The notes: generated from the letters alone by a model not told the origin. Shown: positions 52,832 through 62,078, counted from the stretch's first letter. The stretch is DNA of 64,000 bases from Pedobacter sp. MR2016-24 (GCF_026239655.1 NZ_JAPIVO010000001.1:186001-250000); one strand, 5' to 3'. Numbers and translations: made by a program.

Positions 52832-54088
52832 ATGCTAAAATATAATAACACCAGTCATTCATTACAAAATAGATTTATTGAATACGTTCAGATAGATACG
52901 CAATCAGACCCTGAGTCGCCCACTGTACCTTCTACAGAAAAGCAAAAGAACCTGGGTAAGGTATTGGTAGCGCAATTGCTGGAGATAGGGATTATAGATG
53001 CGCATCTTGATGAATTTGGTTATGTGTATGCAACGATTCCTGCAAATACAGAGAAGGATGTTCCTGTGATCTGTTTCTGCTCACACATGGACACTTCGCC
53101 CGACTGTAGTGGTTTTGGTGTAAAACCGATTATTCATAAAAATTACCAGGGTCAGGATCTGATCCTTCCTGATGATCATACTATCGTTTTGAGGATGTCA
53201 GAACATCCCGATCTGAAAGCGCAAATTGGCAATGATATCATTACTGCCAGCGGAACGACATTACTTGGTGCCGATAATAAAGCCGGATTGGCAGAAATTA
53301 TGGAGGCGGCTGCTTTTATGATGCAGCATCCGGAATTTAAACACGGTACTATAAAAATCTTGTTTACTCCGGATGAAGAGATTGGCAGAGGAGTAGATAA
53401 AGCAGACCTTAAAAAGCTGGGTGCGGATTTCGCTTATACCATAGATGGGGAAACCTGCGGATCTATAGAAGACGAAACTTTCTCTGCAGACGGAGCTGTG
53501 CTGATTATTCATGGGGTAAGTTCTCATCCCGGTTTTGCCAGGGGAAAGATGGAGAGCGCCATTAAAATTCTGAGTGATATTATCAGTGCTTTGCCTAAAG
53601 ATAGATTAACACCAGAGGCTACAGCACAAAAGGAAGGGTTTTTACATCCGGTAACCATACAGGGCAATGTAGAGCTGGCAGAAGCACATTTTATTATTCG
53701 TGATTTTGACGATCTTTTGCTGGAAGCGCATGGTAAAACACTCGAGGCTATAGTGAAGCAGGTAATGCAAAATTATCCGAAGTCCACTTACGAGCTGAGG
53801 ATAAAGGAACAATACCGGAATATGAAGAAAGTACTTGATCAGCATCCGCAGGTCCTGGAATATGGTGTTTTGGCAATAGAACGCGCCGGAATACTACCTA
53901 AAAGACAAAGCATCAGGGGTGGTACTGACGGATCGCGACTGTCATTAATGGGCTTGCCTTGTCCGAACGTTTTTGCCGGGGAACATGCTTTTCATGGAAA
54001 GCAGGAATGGGCTTCGGTTCAGGACATGGAAAAGGCCGTGGAAACGATTATAAATATTGCGGCGATCTGGGAAGAGAAAAGTAAATAG
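52832..54088 (+). CDS. pepT: peptidase T (tripeptide aminopeptidase, M20 family)
   Basis: A 418-residue cytosolic protein. The M20 two-zinc site is complete: CFCSHMDTSPD (His and Asp), LLGADNKAGLAEIM (bridging Asp), ILFTPDEEIGRG (catalytic Glu and ligand Glu), YTIDGETCGSIEDETFSAD (PepT-specific) and FAGEHAFHGKQEW (His). It cleaves N-terminal residues from tripeptides. Length and motifs match PepT rather than PepD or DapE. Confidence 0.95.
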   Translation: MLKYNNTSHSLQNRFIEYVQIDTQSDPESPTVPSTEKQKNLGKVLVAQLLEIGIIDAHLDEFGYVYATIPANTEKDVPVICFCSHMDTSPDCSGFGVKPIIHKNYQGQDLILPDDHTIVLRMSEHPDLKAQIGNDIITASGTTLLGADNKAGLAEIMEAAAFMMQHPEFKHGTIKILFTPDEEIGRGVDKADLKKLGADFAYTIDGETCGSIEDETFSADGAVLIIHGVSSHPGFARGKMESAIKILSDIISALPKDRLTPEATAQKEGFLHPVTIQGNVELAEAHFIIRDFDDLLLEAHGKTLEAIVKQVMQNYPKSTYELRIKEQYRNMKKVLDQHPQVLEYGVLAIERAGILPKRQSIRGGTDGSRLSLMGLPCPNVFAGEHAFHGKQEWASVQDMEKAVETIINIAAIWEEKSK

Positions 54089-54089
54089 A

Positions 54090-54788
54090 TTATTGTTCAG
54101 GATCAGTGAGCCTCATTTCTGCCAGGTACTGATCCTGACCATCATCAAATAACAGGTGGCATTCCCATCCATTTTCGCGGGCTATCTTTTTCAATAATTG
54201 CGGATCAATATAAACCCAGTTGAACCACTCTCCTTTTTCAGATTTATATTCGTACTGATATGCTACTTCACCATAATATTTATCGGCAGGCATCTCCGTA
54301 TCTTCATATAGGTAAGTGATATCCGAACTATCGAATAACAATTGTCCGCCTTGGTTCAGTAATGATTTAGCATGATCAAGAAAGTTCTTGAATCCTTCGA
54401 TTGTGCCTGTGAGCCCAATTCCGTTCATCAGAAATAAAAGGGTGTCAAATTTCTCTCCCTGGTAATTGAAGATGTCGCCTTCAAAGACATTTTTCAGTCC
54501 CCTGCTTCTCATAATATCAACTGCTGCAGCTGAAATGTCCAGCGCTGTAACATCAAAACCCCGCTCTTGTAAAATCAGCGCATGGCTGCCCGCGCCTCCT
54601 CCTACATCCAGGACTTTCCCTTCACATAAATCCATCGCTTCCAGCTCAATGTCGGGCATTTCTTCTTCCGTACGGAAAAAAATATCTACCGGCATCTCTT
54701 CTGGTTCATCATATGAATTATTCAGCCATAATGTATCTGTAGTGCCATTATTGAACTGATCTTGTAAAGCCTTTCCGAAAACATCCAT
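54090..54788 (-). CDS. class I SAM-dependent methyltransferase
   Basis: A 232-residue protein. Motif I is GKVLDVGGGAGSHALIL (around residues 56-72), the acidic residue at the end of strand 2 is in VTALDIS, and motif II/III are NVFEGDIFNYQGEKFDTLLFLMNGIGL. The N-terminal 40 residues (LWLNNSYDEPEEMPVDIFFR) are family-specific. The substrate is unknown. It is convergent with pepT (1-nt gap) and 25 nt from the mechanosensitive channel gene. Confidence 0.87.
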   Translation of the reverse strand: MDVFGKALQDQFNNGTTDTLWLNNSYDEPEEMPVDIFFRTEEEMPDIELEAMDLCEGKVLDVGGGAGSHALILQERGFDVTALDISAAAVDIMRSRGLKNVFEGDIFNYQGEKFDTLLFLMNGIGLTGTIEGFKNFLDHAKSLLNQGGQLLFDSSDITYLYEDTEMPADKYYGEVAYQYEYKSEKGEWFNWVYIDPQLLKKIARENGWECHLLFDDGQDQYLAEMRLTDPEQ

Positions 54789-54813
54789 AGGATAAAGGTA
54801 TCAAATATATTTT

Positions 54814-55908
54814 TTAAGGAAGCAGCGGACTGTCCTTGTTGTCAGATTTTCCTGAGTATTCCAATCTTGTTTTAGGCAGACTGTCGGGGTAATTGTCTCT
54901 GATAAAAGCGATCATCTCTTCTCGCACAAAGCAGCGCAGGTCAAATGCCTGAGAGGAGTTTCTTGCGCTCATTAAAAACCGGACTTCTACAGTAGCTTCT
55001 TTATTGTCTGTGAGCTGCACTACGTTAACTCTCTGGTCCCAGAGTGGATGGTCTTTTAATAATCTGGTCAGCTCATCTCTTAACGGTGGAATGGGAATAG
55101 TATAATCCAGATAAAGAAATACTGTTCCTAATAATTGTGCAGAAACCCTTGTCCAGTTCTGAAAGGGTTTTTCTATAAAATAAGTAATCGGTAATACGAG
55201 ACGTCTCTGGTCCCATATGTTCACTACTACGTAGGTAAGTGTAATTTCTTCTACACGACCCCATTCTCCTTCAACAATCAAGACATCATCTATCCGCATA
55301 GGTTGCGTAAAAGCAATCTGGAAGCCCGCCAGTAAATTCCCCAGTGATTTCTGCGCGGCAAAACCGATGATGATACCTCCTATACCTACACCAGTGAGTA
55401 GTCCTGTCCCTATTTTTCGCATACTCTCAAAGCTGAGCAGTACAATTGCAACAGTGACCAGTACAATCAGTGAAACCACAAACTTCCTGATAAACTGCAG
55501 TTGGGTTCTTATCTTTCTCTCTTTTAAATTATCTTCTTTATTGAGGTCATACTTATGATAAAAATGATCTTCCAATACCTTGATAATGCGAATGAGAATA
55601 AGTGCAAAGGTAATGGTGAGTGAAATTTCAATGATCCTGCCAACCTGAGCCCTGACCGTTTTGTCCATCACCATCATGACCATGGACATATTTAATAATA
55701 AAAGCGGGAGGAAAAGGCCGACCGGATGATCCAGATGTTTGATAATTGATCTGATCTGAAATGAAGCCCAGTAGCGGGAGACGAACTTAAATATTTTGCT
55801 ACCTATAAATTTCAGGATCAATCCGAGAGCAATTGCGGCAACAGCAATGATAATGTTCTGAAAGAACTGAGGGATAGGATAACCAAAAAAATCGTCTATA
55901 TACTCCAT
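54814..55908 (-). CDS. MscS-type mechanosensitive ion channel
   Basis: A 364-residue inner-membrane protein. There are four hydrophobic segments (residues 15-37, 60-80, 90-110, 133-155); the pore helix plus loop GTGLLTGVGIGGIIIGFAAQ then SLGNLLAGFQIAFTQPMRIDD is the MscS pore and the beta-domain start (VEGEWGRVEEITLTYVVV). A C-terminal alpha-beta cage domain follows. It should relieve turgor at osmotic downshock. Its start overlaps the beta-CASP gene stop by 13 nt. Confidence 0.93.
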   Translation of the reverse strand: MEYIDDFFGYPIPQFFQNIIIAVAAIALGLILKFIGSKIFKFVSRYWASFQIRSIIKHLDHPVGLFLPLLLLNMSMVMMVMDKTVRAQVGRIIEISLTITFALILIRIIKVLEDHFYHKYDLNKEDNLKERKIRTQLQFIRKFVVSLIVLVTVAIVLLSFESMRKIGTGLLTGVGIGGIIIGFAAQKSLGNLLAGFQIAFTQPMRIDDVLIVEGEWGRVEEITLTYVVVNIWDQRRLVLPITYFIEKPFQNWTRVSAQLLGTVFLYLDYTIPIPPLRDELTRLLKDHPLWDQRVNVVQLTDNKEATVEVRFLMSARNSSQAFDLRCFVREEMIAFIRDNYPDSLPKTRLEYSGKSDNKDSPLLP

Positions 55909-57317
55909 GCTGGTTCGGGATTACAATCAAATACCTGATGGTATTCTGGAATAGTTACATGCTTAAAGCCATGGCTTTTGATTCTTTGTGCAAAATTCTG
56001 CTGTACATCATACTCACCATGTACTAAAAATAATTGCTGCACCATTTTAGGGTCCTGGCAAGACAGGAACTGCAGCAGGTCTTCATAATCACCATGCGCA
56101 CTCATTGACTTAATGGACCGTATCTGGGCAAAAACCTTATAATTCTCTCTGAACAGGTATACCGTTTTGTCACCCGCAAGTAGTCTGCCGCCAAGTGTAT
56201 CCGGCGCACAATAACCTACCATGAGAATTGTATTTTTCTGGTTGCCTATCGCATTTCTGATATGATGTCTTACCCGTCCGCCTTCTGCCATTCCTGATGC
56301 CGAGATGATTACACAGGGTCTGCTATCGTCATTTAATGCCTTGGATTCTTTAACATCCTCAATGAATTTCAATCCTTTAAAAGCAAATGGATCCTCATCA
56401 ATTTTCATCACTTCCTTAACACCATTATTGTATACTTCAGGGTGATTTTTCAATACTTGTGTAGCCTGGATAGAAAGCGGGCTATCCACATAAAATGGTA
56501 TGTCTGGTAATTTATTTTTGAGTTCCAGTCCGTTTAGAGCATATAACAGCTCCTGCGTTCTGCCTACACTAAAAGCGGGTATAATTACCTTACCTTTTTT
56601 GACTATACAGGTCTGGTGAATAATTTCCAGCAGCATGTTTTCTATAGGCTCTAAGTCTTTGTGTAAAGAATCTCCATAGGTAGATTCCATAATGATATAG
56701 TCTGCCTGTGGGAAAGTTTGGGGACTCTTTAAGAGCAGATCGCCATATCTGCCTACATCACCACTAAAGGTGAGTCGCTGAGTTTTATCACCCTCTTTTA
56801 TTTCCAGGTGCACCGCCGCGCTGCCAACAATATGACCAGCGTCTGTAAATAATAATTTTATTTCGGGACTGATTTCGAATTCCTTGTTGTAATCTATTAC
56901 TTTAAACTGACTCAATGTTTTTACAACATCATCTTCAGTATACAAGGGTTCTTCAATCTCCTCATTGTGCCTGCTTTTTTTATTTGCATATTCCGCATCC
57001 TGTTCCTGAATTTTCGCAGAGTCCATTAAAAGTATTCTTGCCAGGTCCATTGTTGCCGGAGTACTGAAAATAGTTCCCGTGAAACCTTCTGCAACTAACC
57101 GTGGCAATAAACCGCAATGGTCAATATGCGCATGGGAAAGAATCATATAGGTGACAGCTGCAGGCTCGAATCCGAAATAGCTATTTAGTTTTTCAGTGGC
57201 TTCACCCATGCCCTGGAACATGCCGCAGTCTAATAATATTTGTGTGTTGTTTTGTAATGTAATCAGGTGTTTGCTGCCTGTTACCGCACGTGCTGCGCCA
57301 TGAAAAGCAATTTTCAT
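55896..57317 (-). CDS. MBL-fold beta-CASP metallo-hydrolase (RNA-processing exonuclease/endonuclease type)
   Basis: A 473-residue protein. Metal motifs: ILSHAHIDHCGLLP (HxHxDH), AGHIVGSAAV, FSGDVGRYGDLLL (Asp) and YIIMESTYGD; beta-CASP parts: VIIPAFSVGRTQELLYAL, PFYVDSPLSIQAT, VIISASGMAEGGRVRHHI and SAHGDYEDLLQF; the C-terminal FLVHGEYD is the third-domain motif of the Rnj/CPSF-like class. It should act on RNA in the cytoplasm. The gene order beta-CASP then MscS with 13-nt overlap suggests one transcript. Confidence 0.92.
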   Translation of the reverse strand: MKIAFHGAARAVTGSKHLITLQNNTQILLDCGMFQGMGEATEKLNSYFGFEPAAVTYMILSHAHIDHCGLLPRLVAEGFTGTIFSTPATMDLARILLMDSAKIQEQDAEYANKKSRHNEEIEEPLYTEDDVVKTLSQFKVIDYNKEFEISPEIKLLFTDAGHIVGSAAVHLEIKEGDKTQRLTFSGDVGRYGDLLLKSPQTFPQADYIIMESTYGDSLHKDLEPIENMLLEIIHQTCIVKKGKVIIPAFSVGRTQELLYALNGLELKNKLPDIPFYVDSPLSIQATQVLKNHPEVYNNGVKEVMKIDEDPFAFKGLKFIEDVKESKALNDDSRPCVIISASGMAEGGRVRHHIRNAIGNQKNTILMVGYCAPDTLGGRLLAGDKTVYLFRENYKVFAQIRSIKSMSAHGDYEDLLQFLSCQDPKMVQQLFLVHGEYDVQQNFAQRIKSHGFKHVTIPEYHQVFDCNPEPAWSI

Positions 57318-57459
57318 TTTAAATAGATACGATTATTAGTTAATGAAGCATGCCTGGAATCAATAGTATTGATTAGAATGATCAGCAGGATTCAGGATGT
57401 ATTGTTGTTTTAATCAGGCAATATTATAATAATGCCGGACTGGCCGGCATTATATATAA

Positions 57460-57666
57460 TTAAGATCTTACTTTTGAAATCTGGTCTTTAACAGAATCAG
57501 CTACATCAGCTAATTTGTCTTTCGAAGAGTCTAATAAATCGCAGAACCAGTCTGTTACTTTATCTTTTACGTCATCGCCTTTATCTGTAGATAAGATTAA
57601 AGCTACGGCAGCACCAAGGGCAGCTCCTGCCAATATACCTGCAACAATTTTAGTTTCCTTTGTCAT
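57460..57666 (-). CDS. YtxH-domain small membrane protein
   Basis: A 68-residue protein with a Gly/Ala-rich membrane helix (IVAGILAGAALGAAVALIL, residues 7-25) carrying GxxxG packing motifs, followed by an amphipathic helix with DxxKDK repeats (DSSKDKLADVADSVKDQI). This is the YtxH domain. It is a single-gene unit, often stress-linked in other bacteria. A hairpin AATGCCGG...CCGGCATT lies 10-30 nt downstream and may act as terminator. Confidence 0.9.
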   Translation of the reverse strand: MTKETKIVAGILAGAALGAAVALILSTDKGDDVKDKVTDWFCDLLDSSKDKLADVADSVKDQISKVRS

Positions 57667-57764
57667 AATATCTATCTTTTATTGAATAGATAACAATATG
57701 CAAATAAAATAGTTCTTAGTATTTGAATTTACGTAATTGCGTATGCCCGTTATTAAATTATAAA

Positions 57765-58121
57765 ATGCTCAGAACCCTGTCCTATTTCAATCTTGTGCTT
57801 GCTGTTGTCTATTTCCTGGGATGGTTGCAAAATGGCAGTGGATGGATCATTGCAGGGTTACTCTTTACTGTTGTTTTTAACTGGCTGGTTCTCCGGAATA
57901 TTGAGCAGGCGAGCTTTGGCTGGTCATTTCCACAATGGTTTACAGCTGTGTTAACCCTATTATTTGCTTTATTTACCGGGTATAGCGCCATTCTATTGTC
58001 GCTCAGTACAATTGAATACAGCAATTACCAGTGGGATACGCTGTTGCTGATCTTTTTAGGCTTTTTGTTTAGCTGTACACTCCTTAGCCACCTTTTTCTG
58101 AGTCGTCCTAAAATTTCCTGA
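57765..58121 (+). CDS. four-helix hypothetical membrane protein
   Basis: The ATG at 57765 starts MLRTLSYFNLVLAVVYFLGW, a good first membrane helix; an in-frame ATG at 57723 adds an unlikely polar extension. The 118-residue product is almost entirely hydrophobic with four helices and short loops (residues 3-20, 25-42, 55-75, 90-112), ending SHLFLSRPKIS. No family is recognised. The rplM promoter begins 19 nt after the stop. Confidence 0.65.
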   Translation: MLRTLSYFNLVLAVVYFLGWLQNGSGWIIAGLLFTVVFNWLVLRNIEQASFGWSFPQWFTAVLTLLFALFTGYSAILLSLSTIEYSNYQWDTLLLIFLGFLFSCTLLSHLFLSRPKIS

Positions 58122-58139
58122 AAAAAATGTGAATAACTA

Positions 58140-58170
58140 TTTGACAATTAAACATATTAATCTATCTTTG
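58140..58170 (+). promoter_or_regulatory. consensus Bacteroidota promoter for rplM-rpsI
   Basis: TTTG (58140-58143), a 19-nt spacer and TATCTTTG (58163-58170) match the -33/-7 consensus of Bacteroidota exactly. The expected transcript would have a leader of about 50 nt before the rplM GTG. Confidence 0.88.
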
Positions 58171-58174
58171 CAGT

Positions 58175-58189
58175 CCCTAAATCTTAGGG
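58175..58189 (+). promoter_or_regulatory. small hairpin in the rplM leader
   Basis: CCCTAA, ATC, TTAGGG: a perfect 6-bp stem with a 3-nt loop, placed at the very 5' end of the expected rplM transcript. It could stabilise the mRNA or bind L13/S9; no match to a known leader family is claimed. Confidence 0.5.
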
Positions 58190-58226
58190 ATGATAAATAA
58201 TTGTTTAACAAATTAAATACAAGCAA

Positions 58227-58670
58227 GTGAATACGTTAAGTTACAAAACTGTCTCTGCCAATGCTAAAACTGTTAACAAACAGTGGGTTGTTGTTGATGC
58301 ACAAGGCGAGATTTTGGGGCGCTTGTCATCGAAGATCGCAATGATCATCCGTGGTAAAAACAAGCCTGAGTACACCCCACACGTAGACTGCGGCGATAAT
58401 GTGATCGTTATCAATGCAGACAAGATTAAGTTGACCGGAAACAAATTCAGCGATAAGGTGTATACATCTTATACAGGATATCCAGGTGGTCAGCGTTTCA
58501 TTTCTCCAAAAGAGTTAATGGCAAAACATCCTACACGTGTAATAGAGAAAGCAGTACGTGGTATGTTACCTAAAACAAAATTGGGTGCTAAATTGTACAC
58601 CAACCTTTTTGTTTATGCAGGTTCTGAGCATCCGCATTCAGCACAATCACCAACAACCATTACACTTTAA
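58227..58670 (+). CDS. rplM: 50S ribosomal protein L13
   Basis: A 147-residue protein that starts at GTG (reading MNTLSYKTVSANAKTVNKQW), with no ATG alternative that keeps the family N-terminus. L13 motifs: WVVVDAQGEILGRLSSKIAM, GKNKPEYTPHVDCGD and AVRGMLPKTKLG. It is one of the early-assembly large-subunit proteins. It is followed by rpsI after 16 nt, the universal rplM-rpsI pair. Confidence 0.97.
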   Translation: MNTLSYKTVSANAKTVNKQWVVVDAQGEILGRLSSKIAMIIRGKNKPEYTPHVDCGDNVIVINADKIKLTGNKFSDKVYTSYTGYPGGQRFISPKELMAKHPTRVIEKAVRGMLPKTKLGAKLYTNLFVYAGSEHPHSAQSPTTITL

Positions 58671-58686
58671 TTAAAGGAAGAAAGAA

Positions 58687-59073
58687 ATGTCAGTTACTAA
58701 TACTTCAGGAAGAAGAAAAACTGCTGTTGCGCGAATCTACATGAAAGAAGGCAACGGTACCATTACTGTAAACAGTAAAGATCACAAAGTATATTTCCCT
58801 ACATTACCTTTGCAATACATTGTTAACCAAAGTTTTGAAGTTTCAGAACTGGTTGGACAATATGATGTAATGGTAAACGTAGCAGGAGGTGGTATTAAAG
58901 GCCAGGCAGAAGCTGTTCGTTTAGCGATCGCTAAAGCTATTGTCGAATTAGATGCTGAGAAAAAACCAGCATTACGTGCTAAAGGGTTAATGACCCGTGA
59001 TATGCGTATGGTTGAGCGTAAGAAACCAGGTCGCAAGAAAGCACGTAAGAAGTTCCAATTCAGTAAACGTTAA
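58687..59073 (+). CDS. rpsI: 30S ribosomal protein S9
   Basis: A 128-residue protein with the S9 start TSGRRKTAVARIYMKEGNGT, the central GGGIKGQAEAVRLAIAKAI, and the conserved C-terminal KKPGRKKARKKFQFSKR ending in the Lys-Arg tail that reaches the P-site tRNA. Length is normal. rpsB starts 20 nt downstream with a clear AGGAGG. Confidence 0.98.
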   Translation: MSVTNTSGRRKTAVARIYMKEGNGTITVNSKDHKVYFPTLPLQYIVNQSFEVSELVGQYDVMVNVAGGGIKGQAEAVRLAIAKAIVELDAEKKPALRAKGLMTRDMRMVERKKPGRKKARKKFQFSKR

Positions 59074-59093
59074 TCTCAAGGAGGACAAAGACA

Positions 59094-59918
59094 ATGGCAA
59101 GAACAACATATCAAGACTTATTGGATGCAGGTGTACATTTTGGTCACCTTACCCGCAAATGGAATCCGAAAATGGCACCATATATTTTTATGGAACGCAA
59201 TGGGATTCACATTATAGATTTAAACAAAACTTTAACTAAAACTGAAGAAGCTGCTTCAGCAATCAAACAGATTGTAAAATCAGGTCGTAAGATCTTATTT
59301 GTAGCGACTAAGAAACAAGCTAAAGAAATCGTTGCTGATCAAGCAAGAAAAGTAAACATGCCTTTCGTAACTGAGCGTTGGTTAGGTGGTATGTTAACTA
59401 ACTTCCAGACTGTACGTAAGTCAATCAAAAAGATGTCTAACATCGACAAGATGACTAAAGACGGTACTTACTCTATTCTTTCTAAGAAAGAGCGTTTGAT
59501 GATCCAACGTGAGCGTATCAAATTGGAAAGTTTATTAGGTGGTATTGCGGATTTAAACCGTTTACCAGCTGCTATCTTTTTAATTGACGTTAAAAAAGAG
59601 CATATCGCAGTTAGCGAAGCGTTGAAATTAAACATTCCAACTTTCGCAATGGTAGATACTAACTCTGATCCTTCGAACATCGATTTCCCTATCCCGGCGA
59701 ATGATGATGCAACTAAATCTATCTCTTTAATTACTGATGTAATCATCAAAGCAATTGAAGAAGGTTTAGACGAGCGTAAACGTGAAAAAGATGATGAAGC
59801 TGAAAAAGAAGCTGTAGCTGCTAAAGCTGCTGCTGATGCTCCTGAAACTGCTGCACCTGGCGCAAGAAGAGCAAGAAAAGATAACGCTGAATCTGAAGAA
59901 GGTACAAGCGAAGCATAA
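59094..59918 (+). CDS. rpsB: 30S ribosomal protein S2
   Basis: A 274-residue protein: LLDAGVHFGHLTRKWNPKMA, RKILFVATKKQAKEIV, FVTERWLGGMLTNFQT and DTNSDPSNIDFPIPANDDA identify S2. The last 45 residues are an Ala/Lys/Glu-rich tail, longer than in Escherichia coli but usual in Bacteroidota. A strong AGGAGG lies 6 nt upstream of the ATG. A long inverted repeat separates it from tsf. Confidence 0.98.
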   Translation: MARTTYQDLLDAGVHFGHLTRKWNPKMAPYIFMERNGIHIIDLNKTLTKTEEAASAIKQIVKSGRKILFVATKKQAKEIVADQARKVNMPFVTERWLGGMLTNFQTVRKSIKKMSNIDKMTKDGTYSILSKKERLMIQRERIKLESLLGGIADLNRLPAAIFLIDVKKEHIAVSEALKLNIPTFAMVDTNSDPSNIDFPIPANDDATKSISLITDVIIKAIEEGLDERKREKDDEAEKEAVAAKAAADAPETAAPGARRARKDNAESEEGTSEA

Positions 59919-59930
59919 ATAATATATTAT

Positions 59931-59996
59931 TGGGTTGTATGTTGAGCGTTGCGGGTGATTACTTACAACAAACAATATACAACCCATAATTTTTTT
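59931..59996 (+). terminator. long inverted repeat with T run between rpsB and tsf (attenuator or terminator)
   Basis: TGGGTTGTATGTTG (59931-59944) pairs with CAATATACAACCCA (59973-59986) over 14 bp with one G-T, enclosing a 28-nt loop, and is followed closely by TTTTTTT. It has terminator geometry but a long loop, inside a conserved operon. It may lower tsf relative to rpsB or be a protein-binding site. Confidence 0.65.
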
Positions 59997-60023
59997 AGAT
60001 AAAAACTTAAAAAAGAAAATAAG

Positions 60024-60860
60024 ATGTCAGTACAAATTTCTGCAGCAGATGTAAACAAATTACGCCAACAAACCGGTGCCGGTATGATGGATTGCAAAAA
60101 AGCATTAATAGAGGCCAATGGCGATTTCGAAGCTGCGGTTGATTACTTACGTAAAAAAGGAGCTAAAGTTGCAGCCAGCCGTCAGGATCGTGATTCTAAC
60201 GAAGGTGTTGTAATTGCAAAAGCTACAGCTGACGGAACACGTGGTGTTGTAGTTGAATTAAACTGCGAAACTGATTTCGTAGCAAAAAATGCTGATTTCA
60301 TCGCTTTAGCAAATAAATTCACTGACTTAGCAGTAGAGAAAAATCCTGCTACTTTGGAAGAGTTATTAGCTTTAGAAGTTGATGGTCAGAAAGTTTCAGA
60401 TATCATCGTTGAAAACACGGGTAAAATCGGAGAGAAAATCGGTATCTCTAAATTTGAAACAGTTTCAGGTGAAAAAGTTATTCCTTACATCCACAGTAAC
60501 TACCGTTTAGGTGTTTTGGTTGCTTTGAACCAAGCTGTTGCTGGTGCTGATGAGGCAGGTAAAGATGTTGCAATGCAAATTGCTGCAATGAACCCTGTAG
60601 CTTTAGATAAAGCTGACGTAGATACACACACTATCGAACGTGAAATGGAAATTGCTAAAGAGCAAATCCGTGCAGAAGGTAAACCAGAAGAAATGGTTGA
60701 AAAAATTGCTGCTGGTAAACTGAACAAGTTCTACAAAGACAGTACTTTATTGAACCAGGAATTTGTTAAGGATTCTTCTAAAGATGTTCGTAAGTTCTTA
60801 GATGAAACTGCTAAGGGTTTAACTGTTACGGCATTTAAACGTGTTCAATTAGGATCATAG
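60024..60860 (+). CDS. tsf: translation elongation factor Ts
   Basis: A 278-residue protein with the EF-Ts signature VNKLRQQTGAGMMDCKKALI, NGDFEAAVDYLRKKG, the core NCETDFVAKNADFIALA and AAMNPVALDKADVD. It recycles EF-Tu from GDP to GTP form. It lies 105 nt after rpsB, with a hairpin between, and ends at a strong terminator. Confidence 0.98.
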   Translation: MSVQISAADVNKLRQQTGAGMMDCKKALIEANGDFEAAVDYLRKKGAKVAASRQDRDSNEGVVIAKATADGTRGVVVELNCETDFVAKNADFIALANKFTDLAVEKNPATLEELLALEVDGQKVSDIIVENTGKIGEKIGISKFETVSGEKVIPYIHSNYRLGVLVALNQAVAGADEAGKDVAMQIAAMNPVALDKADVDTHTIEREMEIAKEQIRAEGKPEEMVEKIAAGKLNKFYKDSTLLNQEFVKDSSKDVRKFLDETAKGLTVTAFKRVQLGS

Positions 60861-60876
60861 TTCCTTCATGATAAGT

Positions 60877-60910
60877 AAAAAGGTCCCTTATTTTAAGGGA
60901 CTTTTTTTTT
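60877..60910 (+). terminator. intrinsic terminator after tsf
   Basis: GTCCCTTA pairs with TAAGGGAC around a 3-nt loop, flanked by an A run and a T run of at least nine. Confidence 0.92.
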
Positions 60911-60938
60911 GCCCTATATTTAGCAAAATTCATGTGAG

Positions 60939-62060
60939 ATGATTGCAATTACAAACTGTAAGTTTTTTAAAGATGAGCAGCTGATTACAGGTGCATCTGT
61001 ACTGATTGCCGATGGAATAATCAGGGAAATTACAAAAGAAGAGATACCTGCGGGATATGACATCGTTGATGGAAAAGGAGCCTGGCTGAGTCCGGGTTTT
61101 ACCGATCTGCAGATTTACGGCAGTGGTGGCGACTTGTTTTCTGCTTATCCAACTGTAGCCACTTTAGCACAGATGGATGATAACCTGATTAGTAAGGGAA
61201 CTACAGGGTTTTTGGTTTGTCTCGCGACAAATACGCTTGCTGTTTTTAAAGCAGCTATCGCTGCTGCGAAAAGCTATCGTAAACAAGCAAAGGGATTTTT
61301 GGGACTTCACCTGGAGGGCCCCTATTTAAATCCTAAAAGATTAGGTGCACATCCGCTGGAATATGTGCATAAAGCAACGCTGGAAGAGGTCAGGGACTTA
61401 CTCGATGAAGCAGATGGAGTCGTAAAAATGATGACACTCGCCTATGAATTGCAGGACGAAGAAGTGATCCGGTATTTGCGTGAGCAGGGAATAGTCCTTT
61501 CTCTCGGACACAGTGATGCAAATTTTGAACAAGCCAATCAGGCTTTTGCCAATGGATTTACTACGACCACGCATTTGTACAATGCAATGCCCTCGATTCA
61601 CCACAGGAATCCAGGCTTACCTGTAGCGGTACTGAATCATCCTTCAGCTATGGCCAGTATTATTGCTGATGGTGCGCATGTTGACTTTGAAATCATTAAA
61701 ATGACTTACAAATCTATGGCAGGACGGTTATTTCTGATTACGGATGCGGTGACTGCCTGTGATATTGGTCCTTATCAGCATCAGCTGGAGGGAAAAAAAT
61801 ATGTGACTCCCGAAGGTACAATTTCCGGATCTGCGATCACGATGCTTGCAGCCGTGAAAAATTGTGTTGATCATTGTGATATTCCGCTGTTTTCAGCCTT
61901 AAAGATGGCTTCTGCCTACCCTGCAAAGGTTTTAAACAGGCAGGATAAGTATGGGGAAATAGCTGCAGGAAAAGCGGCCAGCTTATTGTTATTGTCAGAC
62001 GAACTAACCCTGCAAAAGGTTTTTATAGACGGAGTTGAACATTTGATCCGTAATAATTAA
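60939..62060 (+). CDS. nagA: N-acetylglucosamine-6-phosphate deacetylase
   Basis: A 373-residue amidohydrolase: [21 protein letters not shown] at the start of the barrel (the usual HxH replaced by QxY, as in many NagA), [18 protein letters not shown] (Glu ligand), [13 protein letters not shown] (His), [17 protein letters not shown] (His), [10 protein letters not shown] and [12 protein letters not shown] (catalytic Asp). It removes acetate from GlcNAc-6-phosphate in amino-sugar and wall recycling. It is inserted between tsf and pyrH, separated from tsf by a terminator. pyrH follows after 23 nt. Confidence 0.93.
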   Translation: MIAITNCKFFKDEQLITGASVLIADGIIREITKEEIPAGYDIVDGKGAWLSPGFTDLQIYGSGGDLFSAYPTVATLAQMDDNLISKGTTGFLVCLATNTLAVFKAAIAAAKSYRKQAKGFLGLHLEGPYLNPKRLGAHPLEYVHKATLEEVRDLLDEADGVVKMMTLAYELQDEEVIRYLREQGIVLSLGHSDANFEQANQAFANGFTTTTHLYNAMPSIHHRNPGLPVAVLNHPSAMASIIADGAHVDFEIIKMTYKSMAGRLFLITDAVTACDIGPYQHQLEGKKYVTPEGTISGSAITMLAAVKNCVDHCDIPLFSALKMASAYPAKVLNRQDKYGEIAAGKAASLLLLSDELTLQKVFIDGVEHLIRNN

Positions 62061-62070
62061 AACAAATAGT

Positions 62071-62078
62071 TATTTTTG
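62071..62078 (+). promoter_or_regulatory. candidate pyrH -7 element TATTTTTG (near-leaderless)
   Basis: TATTTTTG matches TAnnTTTG and is 5 nt before the pyrH ATG, so a transcript from it would have almost no leader. No good -33 was found at the usual distance. Confidence 0.4.

Noticed and set aside
57427..57452. Strong terminator after the YtxH gene
   Set aside because: AATGCCGG/CCGGCATT forms a short hairpin but the sequence behind it on the minus strand is mixed A/T rather than a T run; noted only as possible.
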